A stretch of DNA of 64,000 nt from Lachnospiraceae bacterium UBA1818 (GTDB taxonomy: Bacteria > Bacillota > Clostridia > Lachnospirales > Lachnospiraceae), in the NCBI GenBank assembly GCA_904419285.1, contig CAJFQZ010000005.1, forward strand, positions 1 to 64,000. The letters are read 5' to 3'. The position numbers were made by a program, and so were the translations under genes. Shown piece after piece: positions 1-8,643 of the stretch (position 1 is the first letter of the stretch; each line of letters starts with the position of its first letter). Below the pieces are notes generated by a model. That model was not told the origin of the DNA. It saw nothing but the letters and a program-made list of their open reading frames with translations, and did not search any database.

Positions 1-83
1 TGAAAATGTGATGAACGGAACGACAGTTCCGAATGGTAGCCAAATGGCAGGTGTAGCCAATTTGTAGCCAATAAAAGAGAAAA
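1..83. other. possible attachment-site flank next to guaA 3' end
   Basis: No gene is visible. The stretch holds three imperfect direct repeats of GTAGCCAA (about positions 37, 53 and 65), spaced 12-16 bases apart, just beyond the guaA terminator. The 3' end of guaA is a known insertion site for integrative elements in Firmicutes, and short direct repeats of this kind resemble integrase arm sites. That the window edge lies inside or beside such an element is inference; no integrase is seen. Confidence 0.3.
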
Positions 84-121
84 ATCTCTGGAAAGCCTGC
101 AAAATAAGGCTTCCCAGAGAT
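84..121 (-). terminator. intrinsic terminator of guaA
   Basis: The arms ATCTCTGG and CCAGAGAT, extended by AAGCC/GGCTT around an AT-rich loop, form a strong hairpin. On the minus strand it is followed by a T-rich tract (TTTTTCTCTTTTAT). It lies 8 bases past the guaA stop. Confidence 0.8.
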
Positions 122-128
122 GTGGTGT

Positions 129-1676
129 CTATTCGAACTCTATCGTCCCCGGCGGCTTACTCGTCAGGTCATAGAATACCCTGTTAACGCCCCGGACTTC
201 ATTTATGATCCTGCTCATCACCTTATTAAGCACCTCGTACGGAATCTCCGCCGCCTCGGCTGTCATGAAGTCAACCGTCTTCACGGCTCTCAGCGCTACC
301 GCGTAGTCATAAGTTCTTTCATCTCCCATAACTCCGACGGAACGCATATTTGTCAGTGCTGCGAAATACTGGTTGATATCCTGATCCAGCCCCGCATTCG
401 CGATCTCTTCACGGTAGATCGCGTCCGCTTCCTGTACGATCTTCACTTTCTCAGCAGTCACCTCGCCGATGATGCGGATTCCGAGTCCCGGTCCCGGGAA
501 CGGCTGACGGAATACCAGCTCTTTGGGGATTCCCAGCTCCAGTCCGGCCTTGCGCACCTCGTCTTTGAAGAGGTCACGCAGCGGCTCGATGATATCCTTG
601 AAATCCACGTTCTCCGGAAGCCCTCCGACATTGTGGTGAGACTTGATCACAGCGGACTCTCCGCCCAGACCACTCTCTACAACATCCGGATAGATGGTTC
701 CCTGTGCCAGGAAGTCTACGGTTCCGATCTTCTTCGCCTCTTCCTCGAACACGCGGATGAATTCCTCGCCGATGATCTTACGTTTTGTCTCCGGATCTGA
801 CACTCCGGCAAGTTTTTTATAATATCTCTCCTGCGCGTTCACGCGGACAAAGTTCAGGTCGAAATTTCCCTTTGGTCCGAAGACAGCTTCCACCTCGTCG
901 CCCTCGTCTTTACGGAGAAGACCATGATCGACAAACACACAGGTCAGCTGGTTTCCGATCGCTCTGGAAAGCAGGCCTGCTGCCACAGAGGAATCCACAC
1001 CGCCGGATAATGCAAGCAGCACCTTGCCGTCTCCCACTTTCTCGCGGATCGCCTTGATCGAGTTTTCCACGAATGCATCCATTCTCCAGTCGCCGGCGCA
1101 TCCGCACACATTTTTGACGAAATTATTGATCATCTTCGTGCCTTCAGCAGTATGGAGCACCTCCGGATGGAACTGGATCGCATACAGCTTGTCTGCCTCG
1201 TTTTCCGCCGCAGCCACCGGACAGTCTGCCGTGTGCGCGGTGATCTCGAATCCGGGAGCCACCTGTGCGATATAGTCAAAATGGCTCATCCAGCAGATCG
1301 TCGGCGTAGACACGTTTTCGAATACCTTGGATGAAGTCTTATCGATCAGGACTTCTGTCTTGCCGTACTCTCTGACGTCGGCCTTTTTCACCTCGCCGCC
1401 GAGCACGTGCATCATAAGCTGTGCGCCGTAGCACAGACCCAGCACCGGGATTCCCAGCTTGAACAGCTCGTCCGTGTAAGTCGGCGAATCCGGCAGATAG
1501 CAGCTGTTCGGTCCGCCCGTCAGGATAATTCCCTTCGGGTTCATTTCCTTAATCTTCTCAATCTCCGTCTTGTAAGAATAGATCTCACAGTAAACATTAC
1601 ATTCCCTGACCCGTCTTGCGACAAGCTGATTGTACTGTCCGCCGAAGTCAAGGACGATCACTAATTCGTTCTTCAA
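129..1676 (-). CDS. guaA: GMP synthase (glutamine-hydrolysing)
   Basis: Converts XMP, ATP and glutamine to GMP, the last step of guanine nucleotide synthesis in the cytoplasm. The product is 515 aa, the usual family length. The N-terminal class I amidotransferase domain (about 1-190) shows the nucleophile motif GLCYGAQ and the triad partner region FHPEV. The ATP-pyrophosphatase domain carries the P-loop LSGGVDSS. The C-terminal dimerisation domain ends [10 protein letters not shown] chose a TTG start because AGGAGG lies six bases before it; an upstream ATG would put seven extra residues across that ribosome binding site. It is a single-gene unit with its own promoter and terminator. Confidence 0.97.
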   Translation of the reverse strand: MKNELVIVLDFGGQYNQLVARRVRECNVYCEIYSYKTEIEKIKEMNPKGIILTGGPNSCYLPDSPTYTDELFKLGIPVLGLCYGAQLMMHVLGGEVKKADVREYGKTEVLIDKTSSKVFENVSTPTICWMSHFDYIAQVAPGFEITAHTADCPVAAAENEADKLYAIQFHPEVLHTAEGTKMINNFVKNVCGCAGDWRMDAFVENSIKAIREKVGDGKVLLALSGGVDSSVAAGLLSRAIGNQLTCVFVDHGLLRKDEGDEVEAVFGPKGNFDLNFVRVNAQERYYKKLAGVSDPETKRKIIGEEFIRVFEEEAKKIGTVDFLAQGTIYPDVVESGLGGESAVIKSHHNVGGLPENVDFKDIIEPLRDLFKDEVRKAGLELGIPKELVFRQPFPGPGLGIRIIGEVTAEKVKIVQEADAIYREEIANAGLDQDINQYFAALTNMRSVGVMGDERTYDYAVALRAVKTVDFMTAEAAEIPYEVLNKVMSRIINEVRGVNRVFYDLTSKPPGTIEFE

Positions 1677-1731
1677 GGTTATCCTCCTGTGAAACACGGC
1701 CGCGCGGACCGCTTATTTTTATATTTCTTCT

Positions 1732-1760
1732 ATTATAGATGAGCCGCACACGTTTTACAA
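1732..1760 (-). promoter_or_regulatory. promoter of guaA
   Basis: TTGTAA (1755-1760) and TATAAT (1732-1737) are separated by 17 bases on the minus strand, about 55 bases before the guaA start. This fits a sigma-A promoter. The -35 box touches the hairpin at 1766-1797. Confidence 0.65.
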
Positions 1761-1765
1761 CAACT

Positions 1766-1797
1766 AAATTCCCGGGCACGCAGCGCGCCGGGAATTT
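1766..1797 (-). terminator. hairpin after the HPr-like gene
   Basis: The arms AAATTCCCGG and CCGGGAATTT enclose a GC-rich loop. It sits 22 bases after the stop of the HPr-like gene. The T-tract is weak on the minus strand and better on the plus strand, so its strength as a terminator is uncertain. Confidence 0.5.
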
Positions 1798-1818
1798 TCC
1801 TATTTTCATCCTGCCTGT

Positions 1819-2046
1819 CTAAGCAGCATACTTTGCAATTTGTTTCTGAAGTTCTTCGCAGTCATCCGAATACATTTTAAGTTCCATGACACTGTTAAGT
1901 CCAAGATGCATAATTCCAAGCAAAGATTTCGCATCTACCACAACACGTCCTTTTCTCATATCCATATCGAACTCATATTTGGAGACAGTGTTCACAAAAT
2001 CACGGATCTCTTCCGGATGTTTAAATGTGATCTTCATTTCGCTCAT
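1819..2046 (-). CDS. HPr-like protein lacking both phosphorylation sites
   Basis: A 75-aa protein with the HPr fold pattern. The segment VDAKSLLGIMHLGL matches the canonical KSxMGVMSLG helix region of HPr (phosphocarrier of the sugar phosphotransferase system). The GxHARP segment holding the active His-15 is absent; the matching region reads KHPEEIRDFVNTV. The regulatory Ser-46 position is occupied by His (IMHLG instead of VMSLG). It therefore cannot act as an ordinary phosphocarrier through these residues. A ribosome binding site GAGGTGA lies about 8 bases before the ATG. It is a lone gene between guaA and an AraC-type regulator. Its function is unknown; a partner-binding or regulatory role is speculation. 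Confidence 0.75.
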   Translation of the reverse strand: MSEMKITFKHPEEIRDFVNTVSKYEFDMDMRKGRVVVDAKSLLGIMHLGLNSVMELKMYSDDCEELQKQIAKYAA

Positions 2047-2171
2047 TATTCATCTCACCTCTCTTTACACAGATATGTTTCAGATTGACCTGCGCATCCT
2101 GCAGGTTATCGTAAGCATACCATAATTCTCCAATATGAAAAGGGAGAAATTTCTAAAAAAGGTAGAATTTT

Positions 2172-3704
2172 TTAATGAGCTGACTTGCGGTATTCTGTCG
2201 GGAGCATCCCGGTCTCCTCCTTGAAGACCCTGCTCATATATTTTGCATCCGCATAGCCGGTCAGTTCCGCGATCTGATTCAGCTTCAGCCTTGTCCCTAT
2301 AAGAAGCCCTTTGATGCGGTCCATGCGGTATTTTCTGACCGTCTCCTTGAATCCGGCGCCTGTCTCCTTCTTAAACTGTGTACTCAGATATTCCTCCGAG
2401 ACAAACAGTCTCTCGGCGATCTCATCCAGTGTGATCCCCTGGTCATAATACTTTCTGACCAGCTGCACGGCTTTCCGTACAAGAGGACTTAATCCCTCAT
2501 CGCTTTTTTCCTCAAACGCATCAAAATTCAGGACCTGAAAAAATCTGTCCGTGGCATTCCGTATTTCCATCCAGCTCATAGCGGATGCGATCTCCTGCAT
2601 ACAGCGCTGCACGTCCACCTCCGATTCGATTTCCCGCTGCATTTTAAACGTATTCAGCACAGCCATATCGAACCGGATCAGGCATTCCTTCATATCAGCC
2701 GGTCTGTATGGTTTCCTGCGGAGAAGATCATACAGCCGGTAATAACATTTCTTGATCTCCTCCCCGCGCTTTGCCGTCACTGCCCTGCGGACCTGGCCTT
2801 CCAGCTCTGCCGGATATTTGAGCGGCATAGTCTCCATGCATTGGATCTCTTCCTGGCAGATCAGATCCCCACGGTCAAACAGCAGGTTCCAGTCGCGCAT
2901 CTCCCGCATCTTTCTCAGCACATCCAGCAGTTCCAGAAGATGCTTCATTTCAGCCCAGAGGCATACCGCAACGCCTTCCAGTCCGGCACACAGTCTCGGC
3001 ACAACCTCCTTCCGGAAATACTCCCGCTCCATTACCGGATCTTCCATGCGGCAGAGGACCACCAGCAGGAGATTCCACGCACCGGCCTCCAGCATGCCGG
3101 AGACCGTCCCGTCCCCCGCACATCCGGCCTCTTCCAGAATCCTTTTTGCCTTTTCTTTCTGTGCCTCATATCCGCTGCCAAGCCAGAGCGCAAACACTGC
3201 TCCCGGATCCTTCACCGTAAATCCCAGTTTCTTTCTGGTCATCTCATGAAAATCTTCATCCGGCTGCAGCTGCCCATTGATACAGCTCATAAAAATATTT
3301 TCTGCTTTGAGGATTGACGCCTCCGTCCGCTCTTCCCGAAGCTTTTCTTCAATATGCCCCGCTGTTCTTCTCAGTTCTTCCTGTCTGAGAGGCTTCACAA
3401 GATATCCGTCCACCCCAAGCTCTATGGCCTGTCTCGCCTGCTGAAAATCCTCTTTTTCAGCAAGGACGATCACTTTTACATCAATCTTCCGGTCACGCAG
3501 TTTTCTCAGCATCGAAAATCCGTCCATCCCCGCCATCTCCGCCTCTGTGATGACAAGCTCCGGATGCACCGCGCAGACCATCTCATACCCTGCTGCTCCG
3601 TCAGATGCCGTTCCAACAACCTCATATTCCGGATTTATCTTCTGTAGTATCCCGCTTATCTCTTCCCTGTCCTGCACGCTGTTCAAAACTGCCGCTATCC
3701 TCAT
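2172..3704 (-). CDS. AraC-type regulator with degenerate receiver domain (YesN-like)
   Basis: A 510-aa protein with the layout of the YesN family: receiver (about 1-125), a long middle region, and an AraC-type double helix-turn-helix (about 405-508, including EIAERLFVSEEYLSTQFK and GMLPTEYRK). The receiver looks inactive. The phospho-acceptor Asp is replaced by Glu54 (VITEAEMAGMDG), the acidic pair at the end of strand 1 reads Asn-Ser, and the Thr/Ser switch residue is Ala82; only Lys104 of LVKP is kept. No histidine kinase sits beside it, whereas YesN partners are usually adjacent. The start follows a GGGAG ribosome binding site. It probably regulates transcription independently of phosphorylation; target genes are unknown. 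Confidence 0.85.
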   Translation of the reverse strand: MRIAAVLNSVQDREEISGILQKINPEYEVVGTASDGAAGYEMVCAVHPELVITEAEMAGMDGFSMLRKLRDRKIDVKVIVLAEKEDFQQARQAIELGVDGYLVKPLRQEELRRTAGHIEEKLREERTEASILKAENIFMSCINGQLQPDEDFHEMTRKKLGFTVKDPGAVFALWLGSGYEAQKEKAKRILEEAGCAGDGTVSGMLEAGAWNLLLVVLCRMEDPVMEREYFRKEVVPRLCAGLEGVAVCLWAEMKHLLELLDVLRKMREMRDWNLLFDRGDLICQEEIQCMETMPLKYPAELEGQVRRAVTAKRGEEIKKCYYRLYDLLRRKPYRPADMKECLIRFDMAVLNTFKMQREIESEVDVQRCMQEIASAMSWMEIRNATDRFFQVLNFDAFEEKSDEGLSPLVRKAVQLVRKYYDQGITLDEIAERLFVSEEYLSTQFKKETGAGFKETVRKYRMDRIKGLLIGTRLKLNQIAELTGYADAKYMSRVFKEETGMLPTEYRKSAH

Positions 3705-3858
3705 CCGCCGTCTCCCTTCTGAATCACCTGCAATTTCATACAGTATAGCACATCCGGACCGATTATGGGAATTGATGCCCTGATATATTCAGATCCTCCT
3801 TTTCCTTTTCAAACATCTGCAATTTATCTGTCTGTCTAAGTTCTTTTACCAGCTCTGC

Positions 3859-4992
3859 CTACCCGGAGATATTTCCAAGCAGAAGAGCTTCCGCGGTCAG
3901 TACAGCCAGGAAAATGCCGTTCCATATTGTAAACCTGACCATGTATACGCCTTTTTTATCCGGATACTCCTTTGCGAAGAATTTAAACGATATCAGGCTT
4001 GCCAGAGACGCGATCAGAGTCCCCAGCCCTCCCACATTGACGCCCGTAAGGAGCGCTGACAGATCACTGCTGAACCCTGACAGCAGGATCGCAGCCGGCA
4101 CATTGCTGATGATCTGGCTTGTAAGTATCCCCATCAACAGTTCCTTTCCATCAACAACCGAGACAAGGAAGCCGCTGATCTCCGGGATCCGCTTCATATT
4201 ACCGATAAATATAAAGAAGCATAAAAATGTCAGCAGAAGAAAATAATCTACGGACAGATACAGCTTTCGATTTACCACCAGCACAACGCATATCACACAG
4301 ATCAGCACAGGCTGGTACGGAAGGACCCTGAACACCACCAGCAGACACAGCAGCAACAGGAACAGAAACGGGATCATCTTCCGAAAGATCTTCCCTTTCT
4401 GAACCTCATTTTCTTCTCCCCCCGCCACATCCAGCAGCGGCTCGTCCCTCTGAATCAGCACTGCTGCCATAAGCATCACAAACGCCAGGCCCGCATAGGG
4501 AAGAACGGCCTGCAAAAATTCCCCTGCAGAAAAATCCGCGATGGAATACAAATACAGATTCTGCGGGTTCCCGATCGGTGTTGCCATGCTCCCCAGGTTT
4601 GCCGCTATCGTCTCCAGCACCACCAGCTTAAGAACACTTTCTACTCTTCCGCTCATGCGAAATACGATAAGCGTGAATGGGACAAAGGTGATCAGCGCCA
4701 CATCGTTCGTGATCACCATACTGCTGAAAAAGCAGAGCATCACCAGAATCGCCGAGAGTCCTCTGATACTCCCTGCCCCTCTCAGCAGAAAATGTCCCAG
4801 CATACTGAATATCCCCAGCGACTGAAATCCGCCGACAATGATCATCAGACAGAACAGAAGCGCGATCGTCCGGTAATCAGGATAACTCAGATACATTCGG
4901 TCAGGATGCACCGCAAACGCAGACAGTACAGCCAGCAAAAACGAAATACAGAAAACCGTTTCATTTTTAAATATCATCTTCAGTAACTTCAT
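3859..4992 (-). CDS. SLC13/ArsB-NhaD superfamily ion transporter
   Basis: A 377-aa integral membrane protein with about ten hydrophobic segments. It has the look of the CitMHS/ArsB-NhaD permease superfamily: an early NDVALITFVPFTL segment (compare the TNDVA motif of these carriers), a GNPQNLYLYS motif in the first half, and a second-half SNVPAAILLSGF motif. These paired motifs line the substrate site in the family. The substrate cannot be read from sequence (an anion, a dicarboxylate, or Na+/H+). A ribosome binding site GGAG precedes the ATG by about 12 bases, and a GC-rich hairpin lies just upstream (about 5005-5035). No operon partner. Confidence 0.8.
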   Translation of the reverse strand: MKLLKMIFKNETVFCISFLLAVLSAFAVHPDRMYLSYPDYRTIALLFCLMIIVGGFQSLGIFSMLGHFLLRGAGSIRGLSAILVMLCFFSSMVITNDVALITFVPFTLIVFRMSGRVESVLKLVVLETIAANLGSMATPIGNPQNLYLYSIADFSAGEFLQAVLPYAGLAFVMLMAAVLIQRDEPLLDVAGGEENEVQKGKIFRKMIPFLFLLLLCLLVVFRVLPYQPVLICVICVVLVVNRKLYLSVDYFLLLTFLCFFIFIGNMKRIPEISGFLVSVVDGKELLMGILTSQIISNVPAAILLSGFSSDLSALLTGVNVGGLGTLIASLASLISFKFFAKEYPDKKGVYMVRFTIWNGIFLAVLTAEALLLGNISG

Positions 4993-5168
4993 ATTATATT
5001 AATCTCCATTCTGCCGCCTCCGGCGGCCTGCCGGTCAGAATTCCTCCGGCTGAACAAACAGACCTATTATAGCTCTCCTGTCCGGGCGGCGCAACTGGAA
5101 TATGATATAAATGATATCAGTTCGTTTCAAATAATGCAGCAGCCGGCCCGTCTCAGATTCCTCTAAAA

Positions 5169-5212
5169 AAGCGGAAGCTGCTGCACAGCCTCTGTACAGT
5201 CTGCTTCCGCTT
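5169..5212 (-). terminator. intrinsic terminator of spoIIID
   Basis: The arms AAGCGGAAGC and GCTTCCGCTT are followed on the minus strand by TTTTTTAG, 15 bases past the spoIIID stop. Confidence 0.85.
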
Positions 5213-5226
5213 TCCATTTTCCCGTT

Positions 5227-5481
5227 TTACCCATGCTGATGTAGATATTTCTCTCGCGTGGCCATCCCGCCCCGGATGTGACGCTCCGACTTGTTCGTAT
5301 CCAGCACCTTACGGGCTTCCCGGGCAAGGGACGGGTTGATCTGGAGGAGCCGTTCGGTGACGTCCTTATGTACCGTACTCTTGCTGATCCGGAACTGCTT
5401 CGCTGTCTGCCTCACAGTCGCACTGTTTTCTATAATATAATTTGCAATCTCCACGGCTCTCTCCTCAATATAATCTTTCAA
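5227..5481 (-). CDS. spoIIID: sporulation transcription factor SpoIIID
   Basis: An 84-aa DNA-binding protein of the mother cell during endospore formation, where it activates and represses sigma-E genes. The sequence matches the family end to end. The helix-turn-helix is ENSATVRQTAKQFRISKSTV (about 19-38), followed by the basic tail RHIRGGMATREKYLHQ. The start is TTG with AGGGGG about 7 bases upstream. That ribosome binding site forms the 3' arm of a hairpin ending in a T-tract that runs into the start codon (see 5488-5524). It shows that the organism is a spore former or descends from one. Confidence 0.95.
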   Translation of the reverse strand: MKDYIEERAVEIANYIIENSATVRQTAKQFRISKSTVHKDVTERLLQINPSLAREARKVLDTNKSERHIRGGMATREKYLHQHG

Positions 5482-5487
5482 AAAAAT

Positions 5488-5524
5488 CCCCCTGCAAACA
5501 TCGTTTTTACAATGTATGCAGGGG
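5488..5524 (-). terminator. terminator-like hairpin overlapping the spoIIID ribosome binding site
   Basis: The arms CCCCTGCATACAT and ATGTTTGCAGGGG (minus strand) are followed by A and seven Ts; the last two Ts plus G are the spoIIID start codon. The hairpin can end transcription from 5544-5870, and its 3' arm contains the spoIIID Shine-Dalgarno sequence, so it could also mask translation. Confidence 0.7.
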
Positions 5525-5543
5525 AGAAAAAAGTCATGCTCAT

Positions 5544-5870
5544 TTAAACTATATTAGTGCCTGTCCTTGTGCCGTTAATCCTTGTACTGTATGGTATTCT
5601 CTCAAAAAAATCCGTAATATCAAAATTAAAGTAAATATCATTTGGCATGCATACGTCATATTTTTCAGAAAATTTCCGAATAAATTCATTTGACACTTCT
5701 CTGTTTCTGTCGTATTCAGCCTGCAGTTCCCGTTTCATCTCGTCCCGGATTTCATAGACCTTCTCTTTTTCAGCATAAACAATTCCATAGTAGTTATCGT
5801 AACTGAAATAAATTTCATACGGTTCATCATCAGCCGAAAACACACTGACCTCAACTTCATCATTATACAC
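5544..5870 (-). CDS. hypothetical acidic protein
   Basis: A 108-aa protein rich in Asp, Glu, Tyr and Phe; I do not recognise the family. No signal peptide or membrane segment is visible. The start used is GTG with only a poor ribosome binding site, and the frame is open a short way upstream without a usable start, so the true 5' end may be lost. It follows the broken SWIM-family remnant by four bases in an AT-rich decay zone, so it may itself be a fragment. Confidence 0.45.
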   Translation of the reverse strand: MYNDEVEVSVFSADDEPYEIYFSYDNYYGIVYAEKEKVYEIRDEMKRELQAEYDRNREVSNEFIRKFSEKYDVCMPNDIYFNFDITDFFERIPYSTRINGTRTGTNIV

Positions 5871-5874
5871 TTCG

Positions 5875-6741
5875 TCAATTTCCAGATATCTTCTTAAGGT
5901 ACTGCATCAGCTCCCTGTACCGTTTCCTGTCGCCGGTTCTCTCCGCTTCCATGAAAGGATACAGGATACTGCCGCTGTTCCGGCTTTGCAGGATCTGTTC
6001 CCGGTACTGCTCCCACTCCTGCTCTGTACAGACTGCTTTCAGCTTCTGGATATGCGCCAGGTCATGCTGCGGACACTCAAAGACATAGTACTGCAGTTCT
6101 TCTTTGTAAGCCTTTTCATTCGACTGCATTTCATATATGGAAATCAGCTGCTCGCTGTACCGTGCCACCAGCCCCGGATAGCCGCTGTCCAGTTCTTTGC
6201 TCTCCTTCAAGATCTGGACTGCCTCGTCCAGGTCCCCATGCTCAATATCCTCCTGAATCTCCAGCCCTCTTACCGCCGAAAATCTCCAGTGCTTCCTTCG
6301 GTATGCCCTGATCTCTTTCTCCGGATACCCCAGCTGTTTCATAATCTCCAGCCGCTTCAGGATATTATTCTCATAGCCGTAATGGGAGCTCCACGTTTTT
6401 CCGCAATCCGTAGAATCCGTCTGCCTTTCGATCATTTCGTCCAGATGCGCCATCTTTTTCTCCAGTATTTCGCGGCTTCGGAACTCATTCATCAGAAAAT
6501 CTTCCATATATTCTTCCATGTAATCTATCACATAGTCGCATGACAAATGGCTTGTAAACCAAGTAAACATTTCATCTCTGACTTCTTCGGTACAGTTCTC
6601 CAGTATTTCTTTCCACTTGTCATAACATGTATTCGCAACCTGCGATGTGCCGCCGTCCGAATCATCAATATCTACATTCCCAATCGTCTTGAAAACATAA
6701 TTGGTCAGTTCAAACGCCTGCCTCCAGCAGTTCCGTTCCAT
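5875..6741 (-). pseudogene. C-terminal remnant of a SWIM zinc-finger family protein
   Basis: The frame matches, from memory of the family, the C-terminal half of clostridial SWIM zinc-finger proteins of about 600 aa: AFELTNYVFKTIGNVDIDDS near its start, a helical repeat-like middle, and a basic end (RKRYRELMQYLKKI). The N-terminal half with the CxCx(n)CxH SWIM motif is absent. The upstream frame instead runs into the 3' end of a shikimate-kinase-like gene, sharing the bases GAGGC at the junction. The ATG at 6741 has no good ribosome binding site. I read this as a 5'-truncated gene fused by deletion. Family assignment is moderately sure. Confidence 0.6.
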
Positions 6742-7219
6742 CAATATCAAATTTATTCCTGATCGACCTGAACGAATAGGTTCCATAATATCTGATATCC
6801 TCTCTGATGTCTCTCAGATAATAGTCTCTATGTGCATTTTTGTAATCATTATCATGGTATATCACATCGTTCTCATCACTAAATACAAGCCTGTCAAAAA
6901 TATTTTCGGGAGTATCGCGAAGCTCTATCGCCAGTACATTCTTACGCTTCAGAAATTTCCAGATATGATCCATAGAGGCAATCGGAGTAACCGCAACCAC
7001 CTTATTATGTCTGTCTCCGGCAATCCTCTCCAAGACCTCAGCTCGTTTCTGATCCCGCTCTTCAAGCGTTCCCGTATTAACAAATTATTCCAGAGTAACG
7101 TTGAAATATTTTTTCACTTCTTCGTCCAGATCGTAAAATACATATCCCAGCTTTTCTGCCAGAAGCACCCCTGTTGTAGTTTTTCCGACATTTGATACTC
7201 CAAACAAATAAATTGTCAT
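6710..7219 (-). pseudogene. shikimate-kinase-like P-loop protein, broken by an in-frame stop
   Basis: Starting from ATG at 7219 the frame reads MTIYLFGVSNVGKTTTGVLL, a start typical of shikimate kinase/gluconate kinase-type P-loop enzymes (Walker A GVSNVGKT), then YDLDEEVKKYF. Codon 45 is TAA (7085-7087) where a Glu codon is expected. The same frame resumes as FVNTGTLEERDQKRAEVLER and continues to 6710. The C-terminal end also looks cut short at the junction with the SWIM remnant. An internal ATG could give a 107-aa piece without the P-loop, which would be inactive as a kinase. Confidence 0.8.
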
Positions 7220-7237
7220 CCGTCTCCCCCTGTACTT

Positions 7238-7552
7238 TTATTTAGCAAAATGCCTCATCGTTTCCTTCAGATCGTCGCTGAAGTCTTCCAGATCATCAAA
7301 TGTGATTGCCCCTTCTCTCAATAATGACGCCATAACATAAAACTGGGTCGACCTGCTCATCTCGCACTGCACGCCGCAGTCTTTCTTATCCTCCCGGATC
7401 CGCTTCTCCAATGCCCAGAACTTGTCCGATGCATAACCGTCTCCTGACAACAACTCAATGTATTGCTGGTTCAGCTTTTCCATATACGCTTCCTGCCAGT
7501 CAGAAATCTTACTGCGGAATAGCTTCCAGTCTTTCTCTGAAAATCTGTTCAT
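7238..7552 (-). CDS. conserved hypothetical protein
   Basis: A 104-aa soluble, charged protein. I recognise the pattern (SEKDWKLFRSKISDWQEAYM near the start, ITFDDLEDFSDDLKETM at the end) as a widespread small Firmicute protein with no assigned function; some databases label relatives as multidrug transporters, which its lack of membrane segments contradicts. A ribosome binding site GAGAGGTGAG precedes the ATG. It lies 18 bases before the broken shikimate-kinase-like gene and may have shared its transcript. Confidence 0.6.
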   Translation of the reverse strand: MNRFSEKDWKLFRSKISDWQEAYMEKLNQQYIELLSGDGYASDKFWALEKRIREDKKDCGVQCEMSRSTQFYVMASLLREGAITFDDLEDFSDDLKETMRHFAK

Positions 7553-7614
7553 AACATCTCACCTCTCAAGTTACATATCCAGCTTCTATTAGAACCAAAT
7601 AACCTTATGCATGG

Positions 7615-7630
7615 GAGATATGCATATCTC
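7615..7630. repeat. 16-bp perfect palindrome
   Basis: GAGATATG joins CATATCTC with no spacer, in the gap between the 104-aa gene and the truncated cysteine desulfidase. Its role is unknown; it could be an operator or a recombination scar. Confidence 0.4.
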
Positions 7631-7648
7631 ATCGTTTCTGCCAACTGA

Positions 7649-8521
7649 TTAGTTGTCCACACCAACATCGTCCTGGTCGAGAAGGACGGCAAAGTCCTGT
7701 ATGAAAAATCCACTGATCATACGACGGAAGCTAAAGATGACAGCGCCTGCAGCGCGGACCGCAGTCTCCTTAATATGGAAGACATCTGGGATTTTATCAC
7801 CACGGCCGATGTGGCTGACATTTCCGGCATCCTGGACCGGCAGATCCGTTATAATTCCGCCATTGCAGAGGAAGGGCTCAACGGCGATTACGGCGCCAAC
7901 ATCGGCACAGTTCTCCTGCGATCCTCCGGAAATGACATTGCCACCCGCGCGAAAGCCTGGGCAGCTGCCGGTTCCGACGCCCGTATGAACGGCTGCGAAC
8001 TCCCGGTCATCATCAATTCCGGCAGCGGCAACCAGGGAATCACCTGTTCTGTACCGCTGATTGAGTACGCCCGGGAGCTGAACTCCGATCACGAAACTCT
8101 CTGCCGCGCCCTTGCCCTTTCCAATCTCGTTGCCATCCATGAGAAGACCGGCATCGGCACTCTCTCCGCCTACTGCGGAGCTGTCAGCGCCGGGGCAGGC
8201 GCAGGCGCGGGCATCGCTTACCTCTGCGGCGGGGATTACCAGGCAGTCATCCACACCGTGGTCAACGCGCTTGCCATTACTTCCGGCATTGTCTGCGACG
8301 GCGCCAAAGCATCCTGCGCAGCCAAAATTGCATTCTCCGTGGACGCCGGCATCCTGGGATTCCACATGTACCAGAACGGACAGGAGTTCAAGAGCGGCGA
8401 CGGGATTGTCATGAAAGATATCGAGAGCACCATCCGCGGCATCGGCCTGCTCGGAAAGGACGGCATGCGCGAGACAAACAACGAAATCATCCGCCTCATG
8501 GTCGGCGAGGAGAAATGCTGA
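7649..8521 (+). pseudogene. 5'-truncated L-cysteine desulfidase / serine dehydratase-alpha-like
   Basis: The frame matches the C-terminal two thirds of the CyuA/YhaM (UPF0597) family, which degrades L-cysteine to pyruvate, ammonia and sulfide. Coding sense begins directly after a TGA at 7646 with HTNIVLVEKDGKVLYEK, long before the first ATG at 7775. It runs through the family's Gly/Cys-rich segments (SGSGNQGI, IGTLSAYCGAVSAGAGAGAG, CDGAKASCAAKI). Intact members are about 430 aa; here the first 120-150 residues are missing. No ribosome binding site or promoter is seen, so it is probably inactive. Confidence 0.8.
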
Positions 8522-8557
8522 CCTCGAACATCACGCATCGCATACACGCTCACAGAA

Positions 8558-8602
8558 AAGCCCTGCGGCTCATATGGACAGTCCCATATCGCCGCAGGGC
8601 TT
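8558..8602. terminator. bidirectional terminator
   Basis: The arms AAGCCCTGCGGC and GCCGCAGGGCTT sit between two convergent genes, with an inner CATATGG/CCCATAT stem. ATTTTT follows on the plus strand and TTTTC on the minus strand. Confidence 0.85.
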
Positions 8603-8643
8603 ATTTTTACTGATATTTATCCGATGATTGCTGTTTATCCGGC

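Noticed and set aside
120-800. 226-aa plus-strand ORF
   Set aside because: It lies wholly within guaA on the opposite strand and has no recognisable domain or ribosome binding site.
5035-5217. 60-aa minus-strand ORF after spoIIID
   Set aside because: It spans the spoIIID terminator hairpin and has no ribosome binding site.
7649-8365. 238-aa minus-strand Gly/Val/Asp-rich ORF
   Set aside because: It is the antisense of the cysteine desulfidase remnant; its composition is explained by that coding strand.
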